From Polyangia bacterium (GTDB taxonomy: Bacteria > Myxococcota_A > Polyangia > Nannocystales > Nannocystaceae): DNA of 64,000 nt. Below the pieces are notes generated by a model. It worked only from the letters and a program-made list of their open reading frames with translations, ran no database searches and was not told the DNA's origin. The stretch is from contig JAUIKS010000011.1 in assembly GCA_030430565.1 (NCBI GenBank), forward strand, positions 241,494 through 305,493, read 5' to 3'. The translations under genes were made by a program, and so were the position numbers. Positions 12,230 to 20,181 of this stretch are shown here, piece after piece (position 1 is the stretch's first letter; each line of letters starts with the position of its first letter).

Positions 12230-13501
12230 ATGGACGCCGAAGACCCCACCCCGGAAACCGGCGATCGCTGGCACCAGGTGCTCGCTGAGCCCGAGCGAGC
12301 GGCCGAGCTCCTGCGCGATCCGGCGGAATTGACCGCCTTCGTCGCCCACGCGCGCGCGCTCTCCGAGGCCCACGAGGCGCTCGACGGCGAATTCCAAGAG
12401 CTGCAGCTGCTGCACGACGTCACGCTCGAGCACAGCACCGACATCGAGGAGCAGCTCGCCGTCAAGATCGAGGAGGTCGAGGCCCTGGTCCTCGATCTCG
12501 AGGTGCGCAACGGCTTCATCCGCGAGGTCTTCGGCCGCTACATGACCGACGAGGTGGTCCGCACGCTGCTCGAGTCCCCCGGCGCGCTGCGGCTCGGCGG
12601 CGAGAAGCGCACGATCACGATCCTCATGTCCGACGTGCGCGGCTTCTCGTCGCTGTGTGAGCGGCTCTCGCCGGAGCAGGTGGTGCGAACCCTCAACACC
12701 TACCTCGCCGCGATGGCCGAGGTGATCGCCGCGCACCAGGGCACGATCAACGAATTCATCGGCGACGCCATCCTCGCGATCTTCGGCGCGCCGATCGCCC
12801 GCGACAACGACGCCGAGCGTGCGGTCGCCTGCGCGCTCTCGATGCAGCGCGCGATGGTCGAGGTCAACCGGACCCTGACCAGGCAGTCGCTCCCCGCCCT
12901 CGAGATGGGCATCGGCGTGCACACCGGCGAGGTCGTCGTCGGCAACATCGGCTCGACGAAGCGCGCGAAGTACGGCCTCGTCGGCAGCCCGGTCAACCTC
13001 ACGAGCCGCATCGAGTCCTACACCGTCGGCGGGCAGGTGCTCGTCTCGGACACCTCGGCCGCGTTCCTCCGAGATCGGCTGCTGACCGGCGAGAGCTTCC
13101 GCGTGACGCCGAAGGGCATCCACGCGCCGCTGACGATCCACGAGGTGCTCGGCATCACCGGCGCCTACAACGTTCGTCTACCCGAGCGCGAGATCGAGCT
13201 CGCGGAGCTCGCCCAGCCGGTGCCGGTCGAACTCGCGCTCGTCGACGGCAAGGACGTCGGCGACCGCTGCCTCGAGGCGCTCGTCACCGACCTCTCCCTG
13301 CAGGCCGCGCGCATCTCCGGGAACTTCGAGCTCACGCCGCGAACGGACGTCCGGCTGCTGTTCACGCCGTCCACCGCCGACGCGATCTACGCGAAGGTCG
13401 TGCGCTCGAGCGACTCCGAGGAGCTCTTGCTGCGCTTCACCTCGACGCCGCCCGCCGCAAAGAGCTGGATCGAGGACATCCTCGCGCATCGCCGCAGGTG
13501 A
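12230..13501 (+). CDS. class III adenylate/guanylate cyclase with C-terminal PilZ-like domain
   Basis: A 423-residue, apparently soluble cyclase. A helical, probably coiled-coil N-terminus (about 40-95) leads through the linker FIREVFGRYMTDEVV to the catalytic domain (about 120-310). Metal ligands D135 (MSDVRGFSS) and D179 (GDAILAIFG) and the transition-state pair N256/R260 (PVNLTSR) are all present, so the enzyme should be active as a dimer. Residues about 325-420 resemble a PilZ-type domain (VTDLSLQAARISGNFEL), but the canonical RxxxR c-di-GMP motif is not evident. Whether ATP or GTP is the substrate cannot be decided by eye. Confidence 0.88.
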   Translation: MDAEDPTPETGDRWHQVLAEPERAAELLRDPAELTAFVAHARALSEAHEALDGEFQELQLLHDVTLEHSTDIEEQLAVKIEEVEALVLDLEVRNGFIREVFGRYMTDEVVRTLLESPGALRLGGEKRTITILMSDVRGFSSLCERLSPEQVVRTLNTYLAAMAEVIAAHQGTINEFIGDAILAIFGAPIARDNDAERAVACALSMQRAMVEVNRTLTRQSLPALEMGIGVHTGEVVVGNIGSTKRAKYGLVGSPVNLTSRIESYTVGGQVLVSDTSAAFLRDRLLTGESFRVTPKGIHAPLTIHEVLGITGAYNVRLPEREIELAELAQPVPVELALVDGKDVGDRCLEALVTDLSLQAARISGNFELTPRTDVRLLFTPSTADAIYAKVVRSSDSEELLLRFTSTPPAAKSWIEDILAHRRR

Positions 13502-13502
13502 C

Positions 13503-13955
13503 ATGCGCGATTTCGCCACCGGCTCGACGCCCGCGCTGCGGCGTTGTCTGCGCTCGGACGATCGTCGAGCGCCACGAGACACGAGCGCTGACGACCCCAG
13601 CGCGCGAGATCGCGCGCGGCGACCTCGTCGTCGGCGACTGCGCTGCGTCAGCTGCAACGCGTCGATCACGACTGAGGCCGCGCGGACCGAGATCACCGGC
13701 GCGCACGAGCACCACTTCGTCAACCCGCACGGCCACGACTTTCACATCGGCTGCTTCGCGCGCGCGCCCGGGATCTTGCCGCTCGGCGCGGCGACCCTGC
13801 ACTTCTCATGGTTCCCCGGCGCGCCGTGGCGCGTCGGCGTGTGCCGCGGCTGCCGGCTGCACCTCGGCTGGGCCTTCGGCGTCCCCGTCGAGTTCTTCGG
13901 CTTGATCGTGAACCGCCTGCGCCCGGGCGACGATGACGACGCCGACGACGACTGA
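13503..13955 (+). CDS. cereblon-like CULT domain protein
   Basis: A 150-residue protein whose last 105 residues form a CULT domain, the thalidomide-binding fold of eukaryotic cereblon also found in single-domain bacterial proteins such as MsCI4 of Magnetospirillum. Visible are the two zinc cysteine pairs (LRCVSC and GVCRGC), HEHHFVNPHGHDFHIGCF, and the three tryptophans of the ligand cage (HFSWFPG, APWRV, HLGWAF), followed by the conserved tail EFFGLIVNRL. The first 45 residues are Arg-rich and look wrong: third-position GC shows coding in another frame between about 13541 and 13643, so the N-terminus may be frameshifted. The natural ligand of bacterial CULT proteins is not settled. It follows the cyclase stop by 1 nt, so the two are probably co-translated. 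Confidence 0.85.
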   Translation: MRDFATGSTPALRRCLRSDDRRAPRDTSADDPSARDRARRPRRRRLRCVSCNASITTEAARTEITGAHEHHFVNPHGHDFHIGCFARAPGILPLGAATLHFSWFPGAPWRVGVCRGCRLHLGWAFGVPVEFFGLIVNRLRPGDDDDADDD

Positions 13956-13967
13956 CTGAGCGCGCAC

Positions 13968-13998
13968 AAAAAAACACGGCGCCCCAGCGGAGGCGCCG
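13968..13998 (-). terminator. rho-independent terminator of the RNA ligase gene
   Basis: Read on the minus strand, a hairpin with arms CGGCGCC/GGCGCCG (13977-13998) is followed by GTG and seven T (13968-13974), 10 bp past the RNA ligase stop. Confidence 0.85.
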
Positions 13999-14007
13999 CG
14001 TCGCCCT

Positions 14008-15102
14008 TCAGTTGAACTCGGTCCCGCCCTTGCGCAACAGGTAGCGCTCGGAGACCGACTTGAGCTGCACGCGCCCGAGCTCGACGTGACGACGCTCGAC
14101 CTGCGGGCGCATCACGACGCCCTCGCGGATGTGCAGCTTGTTGCCGCTGATCGTCTCACAGCCGTCGGTGTGCTCCGCCATCACGCGCGCGGAGAACGGG
14201 CCGCGGTACACGACCGGCACGCGCGCGAGCGCCATCCGATCGCAGGCCTCCTCGAGCGCCTCGTCGCCGAGGTACTCGCCCGTCGACGGCAGCCCGACGA
14301 ACACGTCGAAGACGCGGAAGCCGAGCTCCGCGTCACGCCCGACGTCCGCGCCGTAGCCCAGGTCCTGCACGCCCTTGCCGAAGACCTCGCCGAGCACGAA
14401 GACCGGCGAGCCCGCCGCGAGCGCGGCCGCGAACACGCGCTCGATCCGCCCGACGACGTCGAAGTTGCGCGCTGCCCGAAGGTACAGGTTTCCGTAGTTC
14501 TCCGGGACGCTCGGCGCGAACGCGAGGCCCTTGGATGCGAGGCCCTTGGACGAGACCACGACGCGCCCGTGCTCGGGGTCCGCCATCGCGTCCGGCATCA
14601 CGCCGATCTGGCACCACGTGCCGTGGACCTTCTCGGTGAAGACCACCGGCTCGCCCGGCTGCAGGACCTCGGGGAAGCGCTTGTAGTTCTCGACGTCGTA
14701 CTTCAGGCAGCGGTCGTGGCCGGCGCCGTAGACCCGCCCGCTCATGTGCGTCGGGACAGGCGGCTCGTACTTGCGGATGCCGAGTTCTGCGGTGACATCC
14801 TGGCCGTCAGACCACATCGTCCGCGCCGGGTAGCAGAGCCCCTGCGAGAGCACGCCGCGCAGCTTGATCGCCTTGACGCGGTTGTGCTCGCGGCCGGCGA
14901 GGCGACCGCGCAGGCCGAGTTCATCGAGGATTGGATCGGGCACGATCGACTGCTCCGGGATGTAGGCGACCAGGTCGCCGGTGGCGTACTCGCCCTTGCG
15001 GACGATGGAGACGTAATCGCCGACGCGCGCCAGCTCTAGCGCGTCCGCGTTGGGGTGCGGCTCGATCACGACGCGGACCGTCTCAACCTTGAAAGTGGCC
15101 AT
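14008..15102 (-). CDS. RNA ligase, DRB0094 (Rnl5) family
   Basis: A 364-residue ATP-dependent RNA ligase. The N-terminal about 110 residues form the module typical of the family (EPHPNADALELARVGDY... LSQGLCYPA). The nucleotidyltransferase motif I is FTEKVHGTW, with K158 as the predicted AMP-accepting lysine. Further motifs are VFVLGEVFG, EGVVMRP and the terminal LKSVSERYLL. The founding member, from Deinococcus radiodurans, seals nicks with an RNA 3'-OH end. Start ATG 15102 has GAGG upstream (GAGGTGTGAG). It lies downstream of two tRNA-Gln genes on the same strand and has its own terminator, which makes RNA repair an attractive role but does not prove it. Confidence 0.9.
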   Translation of the reverse strand: MATFKVETVRVVIEPHPNADALELARVGDYVSIVRKGEYATGDLVAYIPEQSIVPDPILDELGLRGRLAGREHNRVKAIKLRGVLSQGLCYPARTMWSDGQDVTAELGIRKYEPPVPTHMSGRVYGAGHDRCLKYDVENYKRFPEVLQPGEPVVFTEKVHGTWCQIGVMPDAMADPEHGRVVVSSKGLASKGLAFAPSVPENYGNLYLRAARNFDVVGRIERVFAAALAAGSPVFVLGEVFGKGVQDLGYGADVGRDAELGFRVFDVFVGLPSTGEYLGDEALEEACDRMALARVPVVYRGPFSARVMAEHTDGCETISGNKLHIREGVVMRPQVERRHVELGRVQLKSVSERYLLRKGGTEFN

Positions 15103-15199
15103 CTCACACCTCGTCCTCTCTGCGCGCCGACGAGCGCCCGCCCTCATTGGCGGACGACACGCTCGCGATCAAGCGAGTCGTGACATTCGGACGCGCGAC

Positions 15200-15270
15200 T
15201 CCGGGGCCTGGAATCGAACCAGGAGCGCCAGGTTCAGAGCCTGGAAGGTTAACCGTTACCCCAACCCGGA
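15200..15270 (-). tRNA. tRNA-Gln (anticodon CUG)
   Basis: On the minus strand a cloverleaf can be drawn: anticodon stem CCAGG/CCTGG around the loop CTCTGAA (anticodon CTG), T-arm CCTGG-TTCGATT-CCAGG, acceptor TCCGGGT/CCCCGGA. The seventh acceptor pair (T-C) is a mismatch by my fold. CCA is not encoded. Confidence 0.9.
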
Positions 15271-15291
15271 AGGGTGCCGTGACGCTTTACA

Positions 15292-15337
15292 CGCGCATAT
15301 CGACATGCGCGTACAGACATCCTCAACGTCGTTGAGG
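15292..15337. other. two hairpins between the tRNA-Gln genes
   Basis: Perfect inverted repeats CGCGCAT/ATGCGCG (15292-15311) and CCTCAAC/GTTGAGG (15321-15337) lie in the spacer between the two tRNAs. They may be processing or termination structures of the tRNA transcript. Confidence 0.55.
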
Positions 15338-15395
15338 AGGCCGCTGCCGACGTCATCGGCGTGACGCGAGGACCCGCGCGCGGGCCCGCGTCGAG

Positions 15396-15469
15396 CTGGG
15401 GAGGCAGGGCTCGAACCTGCAATCTCCGGGGCCAAAACCCGGCGTCCTGCCAGCTTAGACCACTCCCCA
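15396..15469 (-). tRNA. tRNA-Gln (anticodon UUG)
   Basis: On the minus strand: acceptor TGGGGAG/CTCCCCA with discriminator G, anticodon stem CCGGG/CCCGG around TTTTGGC (anticodon TTG), T-arm GCAGG-TTCGAGC-CCTGC. CCA is not encoded. It is upstream of tRNA-Gln(CUG), so the two glutamine isoacceptors are probably one transcript. Confidence 0.92.
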
Positions 15470-15486
15470 GTGCGGCGTTGCGTCCG

Positions 15487-15513
15487 CCGCCCGGGGATCC
15501 GAACCCCAGGCGG
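15487..15513. other. tRNA T-arm-like hairpin, no tRNA around it
   Basis: On the minus strand GGGG-TTCGGAT-CCCC with flanking GC-rich stem resembles the T-arm and 3' end of a tRNA. No matching anticodon arm or 5' acceptor is found upstream, so it is either a tRNA remnant or a plain hairpin. Confidence 0.4.
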
Positions 15514-15612
15514 CTAGGCCTGTTGTTGTGTTGGTCGACGCGAGGACATTACAGCGTCGAAAGCTAGCAGGGCCGCTCGAGCCGCGCAAGTGTCTTTATC
15601 GAGATCGACGAG

Positions 15613-15638
15613 AAAAACCGCCGCGCGCCGAAGCGCGC
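15613..15638 (-). terminator. rho-independent terminator of the NAD synthetase gene
   Basis: On the minus strand GCGCGC-TTCG-GCGCGC (15623-15638) is followed by GGCGG and TTTTT (15613-15617), about 75 bp past the NAD synthetase stop. The TTCG tetraloop makes the hairpin very stable. Confidence 0.7.
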
Positions 15639-15710
15639 GCGACTAGTCCTCGAGGACATCTTGAAGCGGCCAGCCGCCGCGCCCGCGACGACATGACCAT
15701 TCAGACACCT

Positions 15711-16715
15711 TCAAGAATCGGGGAGCGCGTCGCTCAGGATCCCGGCCGCGACCAGCGAGGCGCGCTCGCCCAGCGTCGGGCAATTCGGATTCCACTTGTG
15801 CCGCGTCATCCGCTCCATCCGTCGGGCCGAGCGGAGGAAGGCCGCGATCTCTTCGTCCCCGCGCCCGGGGAACTGCGCGCGGGCGGCCGTCGCCATCGCG
15901 GCGATCGCCGCGTCGTCCGGCGCCGCGTCGGCGAACAGCGGCGCGGCCTCCTCGCGGTCGAGGAAGCGACTCATCCGCTCGATCGTCCCGACCACGCGGT
16001 ACTCGCCCGTCGCCCCGTCGATGCGGCTGTACGTCCACGCGACCCCGGTGAGCTCGCGCAGCTCGTCCTCGTCGTTGTGCGCGTCGCCGACCCCGAACAG
16101 ATCCGGAGAGGGCAGCGCGTCGATCAGCTCGATCGGCACGCCGGACACGCGCGCGAGCTGGTAGACCTCGCCCTTGGCGAGCATCGCGATCGGGTTGGTG
16201 TCGACCTCGCCGTCACCGCCCTTTTGATAGAACCGCAGCCAGCGGTCCTCGCACTCGTTGCCCGTGCCGTGGCGGATGCCGCCGGCGGTCATGCGGTTGA
16301 GCCCGCGGCCGATCGGCGCGCGGATGCACGAGCGAAACGAGCCGAGCACCAGCGGCTGCTCTTTGCAGCGGCGCTCGATGACCTCCATGTCGTAGCCGGC
16401 CTCCGCGAGCCCCCGCTTCATCTCGGCGACGAGGCCGTCGAACAGCGCGCCGAGCTCGAGCGTGACGAGCGGGACGCCGGCGGCCTCGGCCGCGAGCTTG
16501 GCCCGATCACGCGAGGCGCCCGTCGAGTGGATCCCGCTGTAGACCGCCGTCACCTTGTCAGCCCCGAGCGCGCGCGCGACGAGCTGGATCATCACGCCTG
16601 AGTCGATCCCGCCGCTGATGTCGAGCTCGGCGCGATCAATACCTGCGGCTTGGTGATACTCCCGGATCGCGCGGACGCGGTCGGCGAGCAGGGCCTCGGG
16701 GTTGAGTACTGGCAT
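15711..16715 (-). CDS. nadE: NAD+ synthetase, ammonia-dependent type
   Basis: A 334-residue adenine nucleotide alpha-hydrolase. The ATP pyrophosphatase loop is SGGIDSG (about residues 35-41); further family motifs are GTGNECEDR, LRFYQKGGDGEVD (the usual Tyr/Lys and Gly-Asp-rich substrate loop) and LAKGEVYQLA. It lacks the N-terminal nitrilase (glutaminase) domain of the larger NAD synthetases, so it should use free ammonia. It is longer than the classical 275-residue NadE by a helical C-terminal tail (about 250-334). It makes NAD from nicotinic acid adenine dinucleotide in the cytoplasm. It is a single gene with its own terminator. Confidence 0.85.
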   Translation of the reverse strand: MPVLNPEALLADRVRAIREYHQAAGIDRAELDISGGIDSGVMIQLVARALGADKVTAVYSGIHSTGASRDRAKLAAEAAGVPLVTLELGALFDGLVAEMKRGLAEAGYDMEVIERRCKEQPLVLGSFRSCIRAPIGRGLNRMTAGGIRHGTGNECEDRWLRFYQKGGDGEVDTNPIAMLAKGEVYQLARVSGVPIELIDALPSPDLFGVGDAHNDEDELRELTGVAWTYSRIDGATGEYRVVGTIERMSRFLDREEAAPLFADAAPDDAAIAAMATAARAQFPGRGDEEIAAFLRSARRMERMTRHKWNPNCPTLGERASLVAAGILSDALPDS

Positions 16716-16822
16716 GGCGCCGAATCATATCCTGTTTTCAGCGCTAGGGAGGCCGTCCGGTACACTCGCGCGTACCAGCGCGTGGCGACACGAAGCCTCC
16801 GCCCGCCCTCTGGGAGCCCACG

Positions 16823-18490
16823 ATGCAGCTCTACACCAAGATCCTCCTCGGCATGCTGCTCGGCGTCGTGCTCGGCTTCCTCGTCGGGCCGAATTCGCCG
16901 CTGCTGCCCCAAGACGGCGCGCGCTTGCTGCCGAGCGCCGCGATCGTCGCTGCGCCCGCGGACGCCAGCGCGCCGGCGCCGATGTCGAGCGGGGTCCAGC
17001 GCGCGACGATCCTCGAGCAGCGGCGCGTCGGCGAGCAGGAGTGGCTGCAGGTCGAGTGGCGCCTCACGGCCAGGCAGCTGTTGAAGCTCGAGCGCGACCG
17101 CGACACCAAGCCCGACACCAAGCCCGACACCAAGCCCGACCACGAGAAGACCCCGCTCGACCCCAACGCGCGCCACGTCGGCTGGGTCCAGCGCGCCGAG
17201 CCGAGCGTCACGACCTACTCGCGACTCGGCCAGACGCTCGTCGACGGCACCGAGTGGATCGGCCGGCTGTTCTTGGCGATGATCCGCATGGTCGTCGTCC
17301 CGCTGGTGTTCTTCTCGCTCACCGTCGGGGTCGCGTCGCTCGGCGATCTGCGCAAGCTCGGGCGCCTCGGCGGGCGCACGATCGGCCTGTTCTTCGGGAC
17401 AACCTTCGTCGCGCTGGTGATCGGCCTCGGCCTCGCCAACGCGCTGCGCCCGGGCGCGTTCATGTCGCCGGACGACCGCGCGCGCCTGCTCGCCTCCTAC
17501 GCCGGCGACGCGACCCAGAAGATCAGCGACGCCGCGGCGGCGCCGACCTTGGTCGACCAGCTGATCGGCGTCGTGCCGTCGAACCCGATCGGCGCGCTCG
17601 CGGCCGGCGACATGCTGCAGATCATCTTCTTCGCGGTGATGTTCGGCGTCGCGCTGACGATGCTGGACGCGCGCCGCTCGAAGCCCGTGGTGCAGCTGCT
17701 CGACAACTGCAACGAGGCGATGGTGATGCTCGTGCACGTGGCGATGATGCTCGCGCCCGTCGGCGTCGCCGCGCTGCTGTTCAAGGTCGTCGGCAGCACG
17801 GGGCTCTCGGTCCTGATGGCGCTGCTCGCCTACAGTGGGCTCGTGCTGCTGGGTCTGCTCCTCCATCTCGCGCTGACCTACGGCGGGCTCGTGACCTTCC
17901 TGGCGCGCCTCTCCTTCATCGACTTCCTGCGGGCCATGCGACCCGCGCTGATGCTCGCGTTCTCCACCTCCAGCTCGTCCGCGACGCTGCCGATCACCAA
18001 GGAGTGCGTCGAGGAGAACATCGGCGTAAGCAACGAGATCAGCAGCTTCGTGCTCCCGCTCGGCGCGACGGTCAACATGGACGGAACCGCGCTCTACCAG
18101 GGGATCGCCGCGCTCTTCATCGCGCAGATCTACACGATGGACCTGAGCCTCGGCGACCAGCTCTCGATCGTCGTCTCGGCGACGCTGGCCTCGGTCGGCG
18201 CGGCCGGGGTCCCGGGCGCCGGGATGATCACGCTCGCCATGGTCCTGACCGCCGTCGGGGTCCCGCTCGAGGGCCTCGCGCTCGTGCTCGGCGTCGATCG
18301 TCTGCTCGACATGTTCCGGACCGCGACCAACGTGACGGGCGACGCCACCGCGACGGTCGTGATGGCGCGCCTCGAGGGCGACGCGCTGCGGCTGCTCGAT
18401 CCGAGCGAGGACCGCGCCCGCCCAGACCGCGGCTTCGAAGGCCGGCTCGACCGCGGCGCGTCGCCGGTGCGCCCCGACGAGCCCGACTGA
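16823..18490 (+). CDS. dicarboxylate/amino-acid:cation symporter (DAACS/SLC1 family)
   Basis: A 555-residue inner membrane transporter. SLC1 signatures are clear: the serine-rich SSSSATLPITKECV, LPLGATVNMDGTALYQG (NMDGT motif that helps bind Na+), the HP2 region GAAGVPGAGMITL, and DRLLDMFRTATNVTGD with the substrate-contacting Arg and Asn/Asp. Between TM1 (about 5-22) and the next helix is an insertion of about 85 residues, containing three TKPD repeats, where bacterial DctA/GltP have a short loop. Substrate is probably glutamate, aspartate or a C4-dicarboxylate. Start ATG 16823 follows GGGAG at good spacing. Confidence 0.92.
   Translation: MQLYTKILLGMLLGVVLGFLVGPNSPLLPQDGARLLPSAAIVAAPADASAPAPMSSGVQRATILEQRRVGEQEWLQVEWRLTARQLLKLERDRDTKPDTKPDTKPDHEKTPLDPNARHVGWVQRAEPSVTTYSRLGQTLVDGTEWIGRLFLAMIRMVVVPLVFFSLTVGVASLGDLRKLGRLGGRTIGLFFGTTFVALVIGLGLANALRPGAFMSPDDRARLLASYAGDATQKISDAAAAPTLVDQLIGVVPSNPIGALAAGDMLQIIFFAVMFGVALTMLDARRSKPVVQLLDNCNEAMVMLVHVAMMLAPVGVAALLFKVVGSTGLSVLMALLAYSGLVLLGLLLHLALTYGGLVTFLARLSFIDFLRAMRPALMLAFSTSSSSATLPITKECVEENIGVSNEISSFVLPLGATVNMDGTALYQGIAALFIAQIYTMDLSLGDQLSIVVSATLASVGAAGVPGAGMITLAMVLTAVGVPLEGLALVLGVDRLLDMFRTATNVTGDATATVVMARLEGDALRLLDPSEDRARPDRGFEGRLDRGASPVRPDEPD
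17101..17136 (+). repeat. 12-bp tandem repeat in the symporter gene
   Basis: Three perfect copies of cgacaccaagcc, coding Thr-Lys-Pro-Asp, within the loop insertion after TM1. Confidence 0.9.
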
Positions 18491-18612
18491 GCGCGCTCGG
18501 TCGGGCGCGTCGGGGCGCGAGCGCGCGCGGCCTGATCGCGGCGCGGCCCCGCGGACGATCGCGCAGAGCGCGTATACTCAGGGCTTCTACCCGAGCGGGA
18601 TGGGAGCTTGAG

Positions 18613-19812
18613 ATGAACCACGAGACAGCTGTCGAGAGCCGCTTCGCGCTGCGGTACGAGCCCGAGACCTACCGGCGCGTCATCGCGGACAAGGACGTGA
18701 TCATCCACTGCCATCACTACAACGCGCGGGTGCAGCGGACCGTCGAGGGCGCCGGCAAGATCGACGGCAAGTCGATCATCCGCGAGTCCGCCGAGGCCGT
18801 GTTTGTCGAGCAGCTCGCCGCGGCGCTGCGCGAGGGTGATGACGACGCGACTCGACGCGCCGTCGCCGAGCGGCTCTACGCGCATCTCGGCTTCGGCGTC
18901 ATCGATCTGTCACGCGCGGCGGCGGGGGAGGTCCGCGCGAGCGCGTCGCACTTCGTCGAGGGCTGGCTCGCCGGCTTCGGGACCACGACGCGCCCCGTGT
19001 GCACCTTCACCGAGGGCTACATCCAAGCGGCGATCTCCGCGACGACCGGCGAGCTCGTGCACGCCCGCGAGACCGCGTGCGTGGCCAAGGGTGACCCCGC
19101 GTGCGTGTTCGCGCTCGACCGCGCGCGCGCGCAGGCGATCACGCCGAACACCAAGCGGCCGCTCGAGTTCTCGCCCGCCCGCGCCGACGATCGAGCGCAC
19201 GAGCGCTCGCCGAACATCGACGCGCAGAAGATCATCGACGCGCTGGTGAGCATGCCGATCCACGGCAATGACCAAGGCCTGATCCCGGCGTTCAGCGTGT
19301 ACCTGGCGAACATGCCGGCGGACTTCTACAACCTCGTCTGCATCCGCTTCGTCGAGGAGATGGCGGCGGTCCGCCGCGGCAAGGCGGCGACCCGGATGCT
19401 CGTCTACGACGGGGAGGTCTGCGCGATGAACACCTTCCGCGGGATCATGAACTCGGCCGAGTGGGAGGGTCTCGTCGCGCCGATGATCAAGGAGCGCCGC
19501 GACAACCTGTTCGGCCTGATCGCGATCAGCAACGGCCTCGGCTGGGGCAACTGGCACATCGTCTCGCACCCCGACCCGAACAGCGTCGAGATCGAGTCGC
19601 TCAACGGCTACGAGGCGCTCGGTTACCGCGAGTACCGGGGCGTCGCCGACGAGCCGAAGTGCGCCATGCTCACCGGGGTCGCCGCCGGGCTGATGGAGCT
19701 GGTCTACGTCGAGGGCACCGTGCAGGAGCGCATCGGGACCTACGGCGCGCGGGAGGACGAGTGCATCTGCTGCGAGCGCCCGGCGTGTCGCTTCGCCGTC
19801 GAGCGCCTGTGA
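18613..19812 (+). CDS. protein with two V4R-type sensor domains
   Basis: A 399-residue cytoplasmic protein made of two similar halves. The first (about 15-175) ends in ETACVAKGDPACVFAL, and the second (about 205-399) ends in EDECICCERPACRFAV, both close to the C-x3-4-G/R-x-P-x-C-x-F ending of 4-vinyl-reductase (V4R) domains, which bind small molecules, often with a zinc. The first half opens with HCHHYNARVQRTVEG, a usual V4R start. Start ATG 18613 has GGAG 6 nt upstream. The next gene starts within its stop codon, and a PAS-STAS gene lies convergent beyond it, so a signal-sensing role is likely. Confidence 0.78.
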   Translation: MNHETAVESRFALRYEPETYRRVIADKDVIIHCHHYNARVQRTVEGAGKIDGKSIIRESAEAVFVEQLAAALREGDDDATRRAVAERLYAHLGFGVIDLSRAAAGEVRASASHFVEGWLAGFGTTTRPVCTFTEGYIQAAISATTGELVHARETACVAKGDPACVFALDRARAQAITPNTKRPLEFSPARADDRAHERSPNIDAQKIIDALVSMPIHGNDQGLIPAFSVYLANMPADFYNLVCIRFVEEMAAVRRGKAATRMLVYDGEVCAMNTFRGIMNSAEWEGLVAPMIKERRDNLFGLIAISNGLGWGNWHIVSHPDPNSVEIESLNGYEALGYREYRGVADEPKCAMLTGVAAGLMELVYVEGTVQERIGTYGAREDECICCERPACRFAVERL

Positions 19813-20159
19813 AGCCGCTCTCTACGCCGCCGCGCCGCGAGCGTCACTACGCCTGCATCCACCCGGAGACGTACAAGTACTTCTTCGATCGCCGCGATGT
19901 CGGCGAGGTCTGGCGCCGGCTCGCGCGGGCCTACGGCGCGCCGCGCACCAACCAAGGCTTCGGCGTGATCGAGATCCAGCACGAGCGCCTGATCCTGCGC
20001 GCGACGGTCGGCGGCAACCCGCTCACGGTGATCCGCACGCGCCGGTGCACGCCCGCGGATGTCCGCGCGCTGCACGAGCTCCTCGAGTTCGACGAGTTCG
20101 ACGAGTTCGACGAGTTCGACGAGTTCGACGAGCGCGACGGTTCGACGCAGCGCGCCTGA
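19809..20159 (+). CDS. small hypothetical protein with Glu-Phe-Asp repeat tail
   Basis: A 116-residue protein that starts at GTG overlapping the V4R gene stop (GTGA). Residues 13-92 look like a compact alpha+beta domain (YACIHPETYKYFFDRRDVGE, GFGVIEIQHERLILRA). The C-terminus is an acidic repeat (FDE five times) coded by a 9-bp tandem repeat. Translational coupling suggests it works with the V4R protein. No family recognised. Confidence 0.6.
   Translation: MKPLSTPPRRERHYACIHPETYKYFFDRRDVGEVWRRLARAYGAPRTNQGFGVIEIQHERLILRATVGGNPLTVIRTRRCTPADVRALHELLEFDEFDEFDEFDEFDERDGSTQRA
20085..20129 (+). repeat. 9-bp tandem repeat coding Glu-Phe-Asp
   Basis: Five perfect copies of gagttcgac, followed by a degenerate copy, at the 3' end of the small hypothetical gene. 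In-frame, so copy number changes would only lengthen or shorten the tail. Confidence 0.9.
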
Positions 20160-20181
20160 CCCGACGACGCGCGGTCGTGGA

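Noticed and set aside
15481..15590. A third complete tRNA gene upstream of tRNA-Gln(UUG)
   Set aside because: Only a T-arm-like hairpin is present; no anticodon arm or pairing acceptor strand could be found.
16702..18612. Upstream extension of the V4R frame (to 1036 codons from 16702)
   Set aside because: It overlaps the symporter in a different frame and has shadow composition; ATG 18613 with GGAG upstream is the proper start.
20085..20129. Short regularly spaced repeats as iterons or an origin
   Set aside because: They are a 9-bp in-frame coding repeat for Glu-Phe-Asp at a gene end, with no DnaA boxes or AT-rich unwinding region nearby.
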